Part shown: one piece after another, positions 1 to 8,583 of the stretch
How the letters are laid out: the number at the start of each line of letters is the position of its first letter
Numbering within the stretch: position 1 is the stretch's first letter
Assembly: GCA_016234595.1 (NCBI GenBank)
Contig: JACRBG010000007.1
Span: 50,353-114,352 of the forward strand
Direction of reading: 5' to 3'
DNA: 64,000 nt
DNA from: Chloroflexota bacterium
GTDB lineage: Bacteria; Chloroflexota; Anaerolineae; Aggregatilineales; J027
Program-made: the position numbers and the translations under genes
The notes under the pieces: model-generated
Database searches by the model: none
The model's input: only the letters and a program-made list of their open reading frames with translations
Told to the model about the DNA's origin: nothing

Positions 1-488
1 GCACGTTGGCGCATCCCACCCGAAAATTGGTGTGGATAGTCTCCAAGGCGACGATCAGCCATTGGGATACCCACCATTTGTAATAGTTCGGTCGCGCGAC
101 GGCGGGCTTGTTCATTGTCCATCCCGAGGTGCAATTTTAAGGCTTCCGTAATTTGGCGACCAATGGTCAACACAGGGTTGAGCGAGGTCATTGGGTCTTG
201 GAATACCATTGCAATTTCGGCCCCACGCACAAGACGCATTTGGTCACGCGATAATGAAAGCAGTTCGCGTCCACGAAAGTTAACATTGCCTTCAATGGTG
301 GCAGGGGGGGAGGGAACTAGTCCCATGATGGAGAGGGCATGAACGCTTTTGCCGCTGCCGCTTTCGCCCACAACGCCGAGCGTTTCCCCTTCATGCAGGG
401 TATACGAGACGCCATTAACGGCGTAAACCAAACCTTCTTGGGTACTAAAGCGGGTTTTGAGGTCTTTAACCTCCATTAACAGGGCCAA
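1..488 (-). CDS. Oligopeptide/dipeptide ABC transporter ATP-binding protein (OppD/DppD-like), C-terminus outside the window
   Basis: N-terminal part of an ABC ATPase that would energise peptide uptake at the cytoplasmic face of the membrane; the reading frame is open to base 1. Read on the minus strand it shows a Walker A motif (GESGSGKS), a Q-loop followed by DPMTSLNP, and the signature FSGGMRQR, the combination typical of the OppD/DppD branch. A TTG at 488 has a GGAG ribosome site about 8 nt upstream and is my preferred start; an in-frame ATG at 476 lacks one. The permease and binding-protein genes are not in the window, so the exact substrate is unknown. Family assignment is firm; peptide specificity is inferred from the family. 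Confidence 0.9.
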   Translation of the reverse strand, partial: MALLMEVKDLKTRFSTQEGLVYAVNGVSYTLHEGETLGVVGESGSGKSVHALSIMGLVPSPPATIEGNVNFRGRELLSLSRDQMRLVRGAEIAMVFQDPMTSLNPVLTIGRQITEALKLHLGMDNEQARRRATELLQMVGIPMADRRLGDYPHQFSGGMRQR

Positions 489-820
489 AAGTTTAACTCC
501 TTCTCGTTAAAACCATAATCCACGCAAGAACGAGAATGTTTATATTAAAATTGAACGGCGATTTTACGCGATGTTGCAAGCGACTGCAACAATTCCTAAC
601 TTTTAGGATGTTCGCAAATTTAGTTCGCTGCTAAATTCACAAGATTTACTCGCTCACTTTAAGCAAAGTTCGACCCAGTTGTAATTCTGGCTAACTTTCA
701 ATCACAATTGAGTCTTTGAAAAGACTGTAAGGTGAAGTTGTTGCGGTTATAATCTATCCTAAACACCTAATTGTAATTAAACCTGTACAATCTATCCAGT
801 CGAAAGTAAAAATTCAAGGA
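489..820. other. Intergenic region between divergent oppD-like and tsaE genes
   Basis: About 330 AT-rich bases with no credible gene on either strand. A TATAAT hexamer at 748-753 lies upstream of tsaE and is a plausible -10 element, but no good -35 sits 16-18 nt before it. The region should hold promoters for both divergent genes. I see no riboswitch-like or repeat structure. Confidence 0.5.
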
Positions 821-1315
821 ATGCCCCAGCCCGCACTTCAAATTATTAGCCCAAATGCCCAATCCACTCGCCAACTAGGTCAGCAGTTAGGCCAATTATT
901 GCTGCCGGGGGATGTGGTGTGTTTGGTGGGTGGTTTAGGCGCAGGCAAGACCACCTTTGCGGCTGGCATTGGGCAAGGTTGGGGCAGTACCAGCCGCTTA
1001 ACCAGTCCCACCTATACGCTGGTACATGAACATCGTCGCCCAGCCGATTCACAAACGCTCTATCATATGGATGCTTATCGTTTAGAAACCGCCGATGCCC
1101 TTGAATCGGTTGGTTTTGGCGACATCTGGGCGGGCAATGGCCCTATTTTGATTGAGTGGCCCGAACGCTTGGGCGACATGCTGCCTAGCGAGCGCCTTTG
1201 GATTGAAATTGAGGCTGAATCTGAATTGGATGAAAGTCAACGTACCCTGCGTTTTTGGGCACAGGGGCATCGCTTTGAACACTTGTTGGCAGATTTTGAA
1301 GCAGTCGGAAAGTAG
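821..1315 (+). CDS. tsaE: tRNA threonylcarbamoyladenosine biosynthesis ATPase TsaE
   Basis: P-loop ATPase of the TsaBDE complex that makes threonylcarbamoyl-A37 in ANN-decoding tRNAs in the cytoplasm. The 164-residue product has the family Walker A motif (GGLGAGKTT) near residue 40, followed by the characteristic SPTY segment and a HMDAYRL-type region near residue 85; length is normal for TsaE. The ATG directly abuts an AAGGA (816-820), too close for a classical ribosome site, so initiation may be leaderless or otherwise unusual. It heads a compact operon with tsaB and rimI, a common bacterial arrangement. Confidence 0.95.
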   Translation: MPQPALQIISPNAQSTRQLGQQLGQLLLPGDVVCLVGGLGAGKTTFAAGIGQGWGSTSRLTSPTYTLVHEHRRPADSQTLYHMDAYRLETADALESVGFGDIWAGNGPILIEWPERLGDMLPSERLWIEIEAESELDESQRTLRFWAQGHRFEHLLADFEAVGK

Positions 1316-1321
1316 GCAAAG

Positions 1322-1993
1322 GTGCTGCTGGCGATAGACACGGCCTCTCGGTCATTAAGCTTGGCGCTCTATGATGGACAGCAGCTATTGGCTGAACAAA
1401 CATGGTATACGGCCAATCAACACAGCGTTGAACTACCGCCTGCCATCCATCATGTGCTAAATCGTGCAGGCGTTCAGCCCCGCCAACTTACGGCCTTGGC
1501 TGTTGCACAGGGGCCGGGGTCATTTACAGGTTTGCGTATTGGCATTGGGGTGGCGAAGGGCTTGGCAATGGCGCAGAATATTCCCCTTATCCCCGTCATG
1601 ACCCTAGATATTGTCGCGGCTGGAACCTCCTATTTTGAAGGGCCGCTAGTGGCGATTGTGCAGGCTGGGCGAGGGCGTATCAATTATGGGCAGTATCATT
1701 GGCAGACTGGTGAATGGCGGCAGGTCGGTGAGTTGCACAATGCGGCATGGGCCGAGATGATTGCGCGGCTTGATGCACCTGCCACTCTCATTAACGGTGA
1801 ACTAGACCCTGCTGGTGAGGCGTTGTTGATTGCCAGTGGCAAAGCTGTCACGCTGCTACCCCCAGCCTATCGGTTACGTCGGGCGGGCTTTCTGGCCCAA
1901 AAAGCATGGGGGCAAGTTCAGGCGGGGCACTCAATTCCCGCGGCTGAAGTCATGCCCATTTATTTGCAGACGGCAGGAGGTGCAGCGACATGA
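1322..1993 (+). CDS. tsaB: tRNA threonylcarbamoyladenosine biosynthesis protein TsaB
   Basis: Inactive ASKHA-fold partner of TsaD in t6A37 formation. The N-terminus (LLAIDTASRSLSLAL) and the GPGSFTGLRIG segment near residue 65 are diagnostic of TsaB/YeaZ. The 223-residue length is typical. A GTG start at 1322 lies 6 nt after the tsaE stop with AAAGG just upstream. Its last codons overlap rimI in an ATGA arrangement, indicating translational coupling. TsaD, which completes the pathway, is not in the window. Confidence 0.95.
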   Translation: MLLAIDTASRSLSLALYDGQQLLAEQTWYTANQHSVELPPAIHHVLNRAGVQPRQLTALAVAQGPGSFTGLRIGIGVAKGLAMAQNIPLIPVMTLDIVAAGTSYFEGPLVAIVQAGRGRINYGQYHWQTGEWRQVGELHNAAWAEMIARLDAPATLINGELDPAGEALLIASGKAVTLLPPAYRLRRAGFLAQKAWGQVQAGHSIPAAEVMPIYLQTAGGAAT

Positions 1994-2631
1994 CGACCGA
2001 ACCCCACCTTTTACGATCCATGATGCCAGCTGATGTTGACCAAGTATTGCAGATTGACCAGCTATCGTTTCCGGTGTCATGGTCAAAGGTGACGTTCCTG
2101 CATGAAATGAATGAAAACCCCAACGCCTATATGGGAGTCGTGCTGAAATCGGAGCCTGTTCCTGAGGACAATTCTGGGCTTGGCATCATCCGTCGCTTAT
2201 TGCACCCTAAAAGTATTGATACGGTGGTTGCCTATGCGGGTATGTGGATTCATGGCCGCGAAGCCCACATTAGCACGATTGCCTCGCACCCCCAATTTCG
2301 GCGGCAGGGCTTCGGTGAATTGATGTTACTCGGCATGATTGGACGCGGTATTTGTTTAGGGGCGGATCACGTGGTGTTGGAAGTACGGATCGGCAACCTC
2401 ACTGCCCAAAATTTGTATCGAAAATATGAATTTAGCGCGATAGGCTTTTATCCGCGTTATTATCATGATAACAACGAAGACGCCTTGTATATGGTGGCCC
2501 GTCCTTTGGATGAAGCCTATCAAACTCGATTACGTGGTCGGGCGACTTTATTGGCGGCACAAACGCCCTTTACCGATGAATTTTCCGGCTTGCATTTAGA
2601 GCAGGCCCTTACGACTAGTTCAAAGGAGTAG
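1990..2631 (+). CDS. rimI: Ribosomal-protein-alanine N-acetyltransferase RimI-like (GNAT)
   Basis: GNAT acetyltransferase in the position RimI normally holds after tsaB; family members acetylate the N-terminal Ala of ribosomal protein S18. The acetyl-CoA site segment (FRRQGFGELML) lies near residue 105, and the NLTAQNLYRKYEF motif typical of RimI near residue 140. At 213 residues it is longer than the usual ~150: there is an insertion near residues 45-75 and a C-terminal extension of about 35 residues. The ATG overlaps the tsaB stop by 4 nt. Membership is clear; S18 as substrate is inferred from context. Confidence 0.88.
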   Translation: MTTEPHLLRSMMPADVDQVLQIDQLSFPVSWSKVTFLHEMNENPNAYMGVVLKSEPVPEDNSGLGIIRRLLHPKSIDTVVAYAGMWIHGREAHISTIASHPQFRRQGFGELMLLGMIGRGICLGADHVVLEVRIGNLTAQNLYRKYEFSAIGFYPRYYHDNNEDALYMVARPLDEAYQTRLRGRATLLAAQTPFTDEFSGLHLEQALTTSSKE

Positions 2632-2637
2632 CAGTAC

Positions 2638-3291
2638 ATGGCTGAGAGTTTGCAAGAACGTCAAGCAGCGATGGAAAAAATCGCCGCCGAAATTCGCGCC
2701 TGCGAAAAATGCCAGTTGCATAAAGGGCGTACTAAAGCAGTGCCGGGGGATGGGCGTGTGAACGCCGAAATACTATTTGTGGGTGAGGGGCCGGGTTTTC
2801 ATGAAGACCAACAAGGCCTGCCTTTTGTGGGGGCCTCTGGAAAATATTTGGAACAGTTGTTAGAACTCATTGGCCTAACGCGCAAGGATGTGTTTATCAC
2901 CAATATTGTGCGTTGCCGTCCACCCCAAAATCGTGACCCCGAACGCATCGAAATTGAAGCCTGTGAACCCTACCTTGACCGCCAAATTGCCATCATTCGA
3001 CCTAAGATTATTGCTACGCTAGGGCGCTACAGCATGGCAAAATTCTTCCCCGACGGCAAGATTTCCAAAATTCATGGTGTACCCAAAAAAGAAGAGGGGC
3101 GAATTTATTATCCCCTGTTCCATCCAGCGGCAGTCTTGCGAAATCCGGCCCTGCGTGAGCCGATGGAAGAAGATTTTAAGCGCATGAAGAAGCTACTAGA
3201 GGAATTGAAAGCGTCTGAGCCTGATAATGACGATGACGCCCCACCGCCGCCACCCCCACCAGAAAAACCACAGCAGTTGTCGCTGTTCTAA
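2638..3291 (+). CDS. Uracil-DNA glycosylase, family 4 (Fe-S type), with C-terminal clamp-binding motif
   Basis: Removes uracil from DNA to start base-excision repair. The N-terminal CEKC pair (near residue 22), the later RCRPPQNRDP segment and EACEPYL supply the four cysteines expected for the [4Fe-4S] cluster of family 4 enzymes. The GEGPGFHED and HPAAVLRNP segments are the active-site motifs. After the catalytic domain comes a low-complexity acidic/proline tail ending in QQLSLF at the extreme C-terminus, which matches the bacterial beta-clamp consensus QL(S/D)LF. It starts 6 nt after rimI and ends at a strong terminator. Confidence 0.93.
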   Translation: MAESLQERQAAMEKIAAEIRACEKCQLHKGRTKAVPGDGRVNAEILFVGEGPGFHEDQQGLPFVGASGKYLEQLLELIGLTRKDVFITNIVRCRPPQNRDPERIEIEACEPYLDRQIAIIRPKIIATLGRYSMAKFFPDGKISKIHGVPKKEEGRIYYPLFHPAAVLRNPALREPMEEDFKRMKKLLEELKASEPDNDDDAPPPPPPPEKPQQLSLF

Positions 3292-3297
3292 AAATTG

Positions 3298-3322
3298 GGC
3301 GGGTCACCGACTCGCCTTTTTA
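3298..3322 (+). terminator. Rho-independent terminator after the tsaE-udg operon
   Basis: GGCGGGT (3298-3304) pairs with ACTCGCC (3310-3316) around a 5-nt loop and is followed by a T-rich run. It lies between convergent genes; the T-run overlaps the stop codon of the minus-strand gene ending at 3320. Confidence 0.8.
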
Positions 3323-3688
3323 TTTATCTTTCCAACTGTTGCAGGTGCGTTCAAATTCGGCTTGCCAATAGGATTCATAATCTTCTTCGGCGACGCTGAC
3401 GACCCCCTTAAAATACCCCGGCCCGGGACGACCATCGGATTTTCGCACGACCAACGTTGCCAGATAGCCCCGTCCGGCTTTTTCATCCTCAAGGCTGATG
3501 TCGCGCAGCAGACCTGACATGGCATAACTATAGGGGTTCACCTCGGCGGCCTGAATCATCCCAGCCAATTCACCATAGGTAATGGTTTTGCGCTGGCGGG
3601 CATGATCCACAAGGATGTCAAACGCTTCTTGTTTGATCTGATCCCATGTTTCCAGCAAATAGCCAAATTTGCGCGGTGGTCGTGGCAT
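3320..3688 (-). CDS. Conserved hypothetical protein (122 aa)
   Basis: I do not recognise a named family. The product is small and basic at the N-terminus (MPRPPRK). It contains an ITYGELA segment near residue 38 that resembles the winged-helix part of MGMT/ATL-like proteins, and a VVRKSDGRPGPGYF segment near residues 80-95 that looks strongly conserved in style. Start: the ATG at 3688 has GGGA 7-9 nt upstream; a longer upstream reading to 3754 has no such site. The neighbours are a uracil-DNA glycosylase (convergent) and a GNAT gene (same strand, 90 bp upstream). A DNA-related role is only a guess. Confidence 0.75.
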   Translation of the reverse strand: MPRPPRKFGYLLETWDQIKQEAFDILVDHARQRKTITYGELAGMIQAAEVNPYSYAMSGLLRDISLEDEKAGRGYLATLVVRKSDGRPGPGYFKGVVSVAEEDYESYWQAEFERTCNSWKDK

Positions 3689-3778
3689 GGTCGGTCCCTT
3701 TTTGAACTGCTGTGCTATGCAAAATACCCGATTAGCAAGGCGATGGTTTTGCATTCCCCCGTCGGGCTAAGGTTCAGT

Positions 3779-4237
3779 TTATTCGATGGATTTTTGGAGA
3801 TACACAATATCTTCGACCCCGGTAGTGAGGCGCAGATTAATGGTGCGGTTGGGGACAAAACCAACCCGTTCATAGAGGGCGATAGCGCGAGTATTGTTGA
3901 CCCGTGCGCCAATTTCAAGCGTTTTACTGCCGAGTTGTTGCGCTAGACGAGTGAGTTCACCAAGCAGGGCTGTGCCAATACCTAGACCCCGTAGTTCGCC
4001 GCTAACGACTAAATCACTGATTTCGGCAACGTGTGACCAAATAGTGACCAAGCCAAAAGCACAGGCCCGATTATTGACCACCGCTACCCGCGCCCCCCCT
4101 CGATTACGATTTTGGAGGGTGAAAGCTCGCCGGAACATCATTTCCACATAAGCGCGATTTTGGTCTGACCAACAGGCTTCATGCAGCCAGCGCACATCGG
4201 TTCGTTGAAGTTCGCGGAAAGTGATTTCAGGGGTCAT
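3779..4237 (-). CDS. GNAT-family N-acetyltransferase
   Basis: About 152 residues with a complete GNAT core: a beta-strand ending VSGELRGLGIGTALL (acetyl-CoA pyrophosphate loop, R-G-x-G-I-G-T) near residue 90, and NNTRAIALYERVGF near residue 125. The substrate cannot be told from sequence. The ATG at 4237 has GGAG about 12 nt upstream; an in-frame TTG at 4246 has the same GGAG at 4 nt, so the start is uncertain by three codons. It lies downstream of rpmF on the same strand but is separated from it by a terminator-like hairpin, so it is probably transcribed independently. Confidence 0.88.
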   Translation of the reverse strand: MTPEITFRELQRTDVRWLHEACWSDQNRAYVEMMFRRAFTLQNRNRGGARVAVVNNRACAFGLVTIWSHVAEISDLVVSGELRGLGIGTALLGELTRLAQQLGSKTLEIGARVNNTRAIALYERVGFVPNRTINLRLTTGVEDIVYLQKSIE

Positions 4238-4273
4238 GCGTGGCAAAATCTCCCTGCATTATAAATGCAGAAA

Positions 4274-4303
4274 AGCCGTTCTCGCATCGTGTGGGAAACG
4301 GCT
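4274..4303 (-). terminator. Terminator-like hairpin after rpmF
   Basis: Read on the minus strand, AGCCGTT (4303-4297) pairs with AACGGCT (4280-4274) around a long loop and is followed by TTTCTG. It lies 50 nt past the rpmF stop. The short T-run makes it a weaker terminator than others in the window. Confidence 0.55.
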
Positions 4304-4353
4304 ATGCCTGCTGGGTATTGGGTGACGAAACCTGCATTGGCCTATAACGAGGA

Positions 4354-4542
4354 CTAAGATTCTTCCTCGATAACAATGACTTCACGGCCTTTATAGGTGC
4401 CGCAGTTGGGGCATACGCGGTGGGCCACTTTATATTCATTGCAGTTATCGCAACGTACCAGATGCGCCAGCGTCAAAGCGTCGTGTGAACGACGATTTCC
4501 GCGCTTGCGACGGGACAATTTACGTTTGGGTAGAGGACCCAT
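4354..4542 (-). CDS. rpmF: Ribosomal protein bL32
   Basis: 62-residue protein of the large ribosomal subunit. The N-terminus MGPLPKRKLSRRKRGNRRS and the zinc-ribbon cysteines (CDNC near residue 31 and CPNC near residue 44) are diagnostic of the zinc-binding form of L32. It sits a short distance from coaD, as in many Gram-positive genomes. The intervening DivIVA-like gene is on the same strand 119 bp upstream. Confidence 0.97.
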   Translation of the reverse strand: MGPLPKRKLSRRKRGNRRSHDALTLAHLVRCDNCNEYKVAHRVCPNCGTYKGREVIVIEEES

Positions 4543-4661
4543 GAGTTCTTCCGCCTCTGTTTCAATTCCAAAAAGCTAACGATTAACGCTGTAATTTTAC
4601 CGTCAAACAGCGCACGGCATGATAGCATTAACCGCCGCTAAAAACAAGGGTATTCGCTGTC

Positions 4662-5258
4662 TTAGTCCGAGCCGCCTGCATCCACCAGTTCCTGCTTCTC
4701 CACCTTGACCGCTTTGGGCGTGGGGGGAGCCGGGGGCTGGGCGGGCATTACTGGGGGCGGTGGTGGTGCGCTTTGAACCACTTGGGCCTGTGCTGCTGCT
4801 TGGGCGCGAATATCCCGGTCTTGGGCAATTTTGGTGACGCCATTTCGTACGATCGTCAAAGTGCGCAGCAGATGACTTTCCAATTCTTTAAGTACATCCA
4901 TAACATACGAATCGGCTTCGTCCCGAATGGCGGCGGCCTCTTGGCGGGCCTGAATCAGAATGTTCTCGGCGCGATGCTGGGCTGTCTGCACAATGGCATC
5001 CCGTTGGACAAGTTCGTCGGATTTTTGACGGGATAAATCCAGCATCCGAGTCGCTTCTTCATTGGCCTGTGCAATCAGGCGGTCGCGCTGATTGACAACA
5101 CGGGTCGCTTTTTCGATTTGTTCTGGAATCGAAATACGCATCTGGTCAATAATTTCAAGTGCCCGTTCCTCGTCAATGACGGTGAACTTGCTCATGGGCA
5201 GATGCCGACCCTCATCAATGAGGTCTTCTAGGCGGTCAACTAAATGTTGTATATCCAT
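4662..5258 (-). CDS. DivIVA-like coiled-coil protein
   Basis: A 198-residue protein that begins MDIQHLVDRLEDLIDEG and then forms a long charged helix (about residues 35-150, with heptad-like runs such as ILIQARQEAAAIRDEAD). It ends in a proline-rich tail (PPPPPVMPAQPPAPP) and a short acidic end. Repeated A/E/Q-rich helices of this kind occur in DivIVA/GpsB-type scaffolds and in the b-subunit-like proteins found next to coaD. The ATG at 5258 has a strong AGGAGGGG site; a longer reading to 5300 has none. Polar or septal scaffolding is inferred from resemblance only. Confidence 0.7.
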   Translation of the reverse strand: MDIQHLVDRLEDLIDEGRHLPMSKFTVIDEERALEIIDQMRISIPEQIEKATRVVNQRDRLIAQANEEATRMLDLSRQKSDELVQRDAIVQTAQHRAENILIQARQEAAAIRDEADSYVMDVLKELESHLLRTLTIVRNGVTKIAQDRDIRAQAAAQAQVVQSAPPPPPVMPAQPPAPPTPKAVKVEKQELVDAGGSD

Positions 5259-5325
5259 TAATGCCCCTCCTCGGTCAGGTTCATGTGGTTGACCGGGCAA
5301 ACGTAAATTTTACCAGTAATTTCAA

Positions 5326-5823
5326 TCACCCTAGTTCAGCATATCGTTGCCGCAGGGCTTCGGCGACACGGTGTGGCACCATCGAACTGACATCACCACC
5401 CAACGAAGCAATTTCACGCACGGTGCTAGAGCTAATATGAATAAATTGCTCCCCCGTGATGAAATTGACTTGTTCAATATGTGGCGATAGCCGTTGATTT
5501 GCCAACGCCATGCGAAATTCAAACTCAAAGTCCGAAAAAACACGTAACCCTCGCACAAGGATATGTGCTTCGGCGACTTTTAAATAGTCTACAGTCAATC
5601 CGGTGTAAGATGCAACTTTTATGTTAGAGAGTCCTTCCACCGCCTCGCGTAAAAAGCCCAAACGCTCCTCAACCGTAAACAACATTGGCTTGTTAGGCGG
5701 ATTTTCGTAGACCGCAACAATGACTTCATCAAATACATGCGCGGCCCGACGGGCAATATCAATATGCCCATGATGAACGGGGTTAAACGAACCCGGAAAA
5801 ACGGCACGGCGGAAACCTGCCAT
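5326..5823 (-). CDS. coaD: Phosphopantetheine adenylyltransferase CoaD
   Basis: Catalyses the penultimate step of coenzyme A synthesis (4'-phosphopantetheine + ATP to dephospho-CoA). The 165-residue product has the nucleotidyltransferase motif GSFNPVHHGH near residue 10, a VRGLR segment near residue 90 and the ISSSTVREIASLGG motif near residue 130, all standard for CoaD. It lies 36 bp downstream of recG and probably belongs to the long minus-strand operon that starts at yloU. Confidence 0.96.
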   Translation of the reverse strand: MAGFRRAVFPGSFNPVHHGHIDIARRAAHVFDEVIVAVYENPPNKPMLFTVEERLGFLREAVEGLSNIKVASYTGLTVDYLKVAEAHILVRGLRVFSDFEFEFRMALANQRLSPHIEQVNFITGEQFIHISSSTVREIASLGGDVSSMVPHRVAEALRQRYAELG

Positions 5824-5859
5824 AAAATTGACTCCTGAGCGTTAAGAAGTATGAAAACT

Positions 5860-8556
5860 CTAACTTAAATCGGTTTGGCGTTCTTGCAACAACCGAACGC
5901 GCCGCGCCAGCAATTGATGTTCTGGCATTGTTAACAATGGGTCTTCGGCATAGATGGCCTTGCTTTCTTTCTGGGCCAACTCTACCAACCGCACATCCAT
6001 GGATTGGTCAAATCGTACAGCCCCATAGCCTGCTTGACGGGTACCTAACAAATCCCCCGGCCCGCGTAGTTGCCAATCAAGTTCAGCAAGCTCAAAACCA
6101 TCGGTTAGGGCCTCAAATTTGCGGAGACGCTCCACTGCTTCGGGATTATCGGAATCGCTAATGAGCAAGCAATAGGATTGATATTGCCCACGCCCAACCC
6201 GCCCTCGGAATTGGTGTAGTTGTGCCAAGCCAAAACGATTAGCCCCTTCAATCAAGATAACCGTCGCATTCGGCACATCAATGCCTACTTCGATAACCGA
6301 AGTCGAAATCAAGACCTGAATTTCGCCATTCGCTACCGCCGCCATGACCTCATCTTTTTCAGCAGGTTTCAAGCGTCCGTGCATCAAGCCACAGCGATAG
6401 TGTCGGAAAATGGTGGTGCTCAGTTCCTCAAAGGCCTCGACTGCGGAACGCCCTTCATTATCCTCAGCCGCCTCGACCAGCGGATAGATGATAAAGGCTT
6501 GGCGGCCTTCTTCCAATTGATGTTTGATAAAGCTATAGGCCCGTTCACGTTCGGGGGCAAACAGCAATTTGGTCTCAATCGGCTGGCGACCCGGCGGCAT
6601 TTCATCCAACACTGTCAAATCAAGGTCGGCATACATCGTTAGGGCCAGCGTGCGCGGGATTGGCGTGGCAGTCATGACCAAGACATGCGGGTTGACGCCC
6701 TTACCACGTAATGCCCCACGTTCATCCACCCCAAAACGATGTTGTTCATCAATGATTGCAAGGGCGAGGTCATTGAACTCGATGCCTTGTTGAATGAGGG
6801 CGTGGGTTCCAATAACCACTTGAACACTGCCATTGGCTAACCCCTCATAAATTTCACGGCGTTGGGGTTCAGGTGTACTGCCTGTCAATAATTGGATATT
6901 GACCTTTTCACCACCCGACACCCCCGCAAATAATTTGCGAATGCCTTGATAGTGTTGTTCCGCCAGAATACTGGTAGGGGCCATCAGGGCTGATTGTTTA
7001 CCATTGGCAATCGCCATACCGAGCGCCATCGCTGCCACTACGGTCTTGCCCGACCCCACATCCCCTTGTAACAAACGATTCATAGGAATGGCTTGGGTCA
7101 AATCTTGACGGATGGCCTCAATCGCTTTTTGCTGTGCCCCAGTCAATTGATAGGGCAGGCCGCTGACAAACGCTTGGGCCCATTCATCTGTGACCGTCAG
7201 TGGGATACCGGGGACAGATTGCCAAAGCTGCCGTTTTGCCAAAATCCCTAGTTGCAGCAGCATCAACTCATCAAAGGCAAGCCGCTCTTGGGCATATTCC
7301 AAAAATTCCCATTTCTGGGGCATATGGATTTGACGTAACGCCCACCCAAGATCAACCATCTCGGTGCGTTCTAGGACGCTTTCAGGCATATAGTCAGGTA
7401 GTTTATTTGACCATGTATCCAACACTTCGCGCATCAGCTTGCGTACGATTTTGGACGATAGCCCTTGAGTGAGTGGATAGACTGGAACAATCCCACCTTG
7501 TTGTAAACTGCGCTGATCCACCAATTCCCATTCGGGGTTGGACATACTGAGATCACCCCGGAACAGGTCGGTTTTGCCGTACAGGGCAATTTGCATCCCA
7601 ACCTTGAGCATCCGCTTCAGAAAGGGCTGATTGAAAAAGGTGACATTGATTTTGCCGGCTCCATCTTCAACCGACACACTCAGGAAAGGCCGCCCCTCGC
7701 GTGATTTTAATTCGGTGACGCGCTGAATCGTGCCAATCGCGGCGGTTTGTTGATAAGGTTTCAGGTGACTGAGTGGCAGCAGGCGGGTGTAATCGTCATA
7801 GCGGCGTGGCATGAAAAACAGCATATCGCCGAGGGTCGCAACGCCAAGCCGAGCCAATTGTTCGGCGCGTTTATCCCCGACCCCCTTTAAGTTTTGCACA
7901 CGGTCATTTAAGTGCCCCATGACTTCACGGGCCGCTTCAATCTCGGTAGATTTGCGCGGTGTGCGACGTGGCTTGGGGGCGCGGGTTTGGCTTTTGCGGT
8001 CTAGGATATTGGGCGCGACAAATTCCATCACCTCCAGCGAACTCTTGATGATGTCGTCCCTAAATCGGCCTCCACCCGTGTCACCGTCGTCGTCATCGTC
8101 ATCCCCGTCATCAAATTTGGGTTTAGGGGGAGGACGCTGGGGTTGTCGGGGTGGTGGGGCTGGTCGAGGCGTAGGGGGTTTAGGTGGTGGACTTGCCGCT
8201 GGCTCGATCCTTGCGGCGGGTGCTGTTTTGGCTGGCGGGGGTGTTTCCGGCGCATTGGGTGCGACCCACTCGGCAGCATAGGCAGGATCAGGTTGTACCC
8301 GTCCTGTGATGCGCCCCATCATGTATTTCACCGATTGTTGACGTTTATCCCGATCTTCCAGCGTACTATACTCGGTCATCACTTTGCCGAGTTCTTCAAT
8401 CAGATTATGTTGAACCGGAGTTTTGGCCTGTTGATGGGCCTCCCGCGACCAATTGGGGATATACGAGTGTAGGCCGCCAATGACCGCCGTGTTTTTATAG
8501 CCGGTATCTTGTTCCAGCCGCAAAATTTTGATCAATGTTTCAAGTGCTGAAGCCAT
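5860..8556 (-). CDS. recG: ATP-dependent DNA helicase RecG with long N-terminal extension
   Basis: Helicase that regresses stalled forks and branch-migrates Holliday junctions. After about residue 215 the order is typical: wedge/OB domain (VGDKRAEQLARLGV onward), Walker A GDVGSGKT near residue 500, DEQH box (IIDEQHRFGV), TATPIPRTL, then QFRGRVGRG. The first ~215 residues are unusual: a ~100-residue folded-looking segment, a proline-rich stretch, an acidic run (DDGDDDDDDGD) and a basic patch. N-terminal extensions occur in some RecG lineages, but this linker is strikingly low-complexity. The ATG at 8556 (MASALETL) is preferred; a TTG at 8568 is nearer a GGAG site. Confidence 0.95.
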   Translation of the reverse strand: MASALETLIKILRLEQDTGYKNTAVIGGLHSYIPNWSREAHQQAKTPVQHNLIEELGKVMTEYSTLEDRDKRQQSVKYMMGRITGRVQPDPAYAAEWVAPNAPETPPPAKTAPAARIEPAASPPPKPPTPRPAPPPRQPQRPPPKPKFDDGDDDDDDGDTGGGRFRDDIIKSSLEVMEFVAPNILDRKSQTRAPKPRRTPRKSTEIEAAREVMGHLNDRVQNLKGVGDKRAEQLARLGVATLGDMLFFMPRRYDDYTRLLPLSHLKPYQQTAAIGTIQRVTELKSREGRPFLSVSVEDGAGKINVTFFNQPFLKRMLKVGMQIALYGKTDLFRGDLSMSNPEWELVDQRSLQQGGIVPVYPLTQGLSSKIVRKLMREVLDTWSNKLPDYMPESVLERTEMVDLGWALRQIHMPQKWEFLEYAQERLAFDELMLLQLGILAKRQLWQSVPGIPLTVTDEWAQAFVSGLPYQLTGAQQKAIEAIRQDLTQAIPMNRLLQGDVGSGKTVVAAMALGMAIANGKQSALMAPTSILAEQHYQGIRKLFAGVSGGEKVNIQLLTGSTPEPQRREIYEGLANGSVQVVIGTHALIQQGIEFNDLALAIIDEQHRFGVDERGALRGKGVNPHVLVMTATPIPRTLALTMYADLDLTVLDEMPPGRQPIETKLLFAPERERAYSFIKHQLEEGRQAFIIYPLVEAAEDNEGRSAVEAFEELSTTIFRHYRCGLMHGRLKPAEKDEVMAAVANGEIQVLISTSVIEVGIDVPNATVILIEGANRFGLAQLHQFRGRVGRGQYQSYCLLISDSDNPEAVERLRKFEALTDGFELAELDWQLRGPGDLLGTRQAGYGAVRFDQSMDVRLVELAQKESKAIYAEDPLLTMPEHQLLARRVRLLQERQTDLS

Positions 8557-8583
8557 CTTAAGTTTCAAAAGTCTCCATAACCA

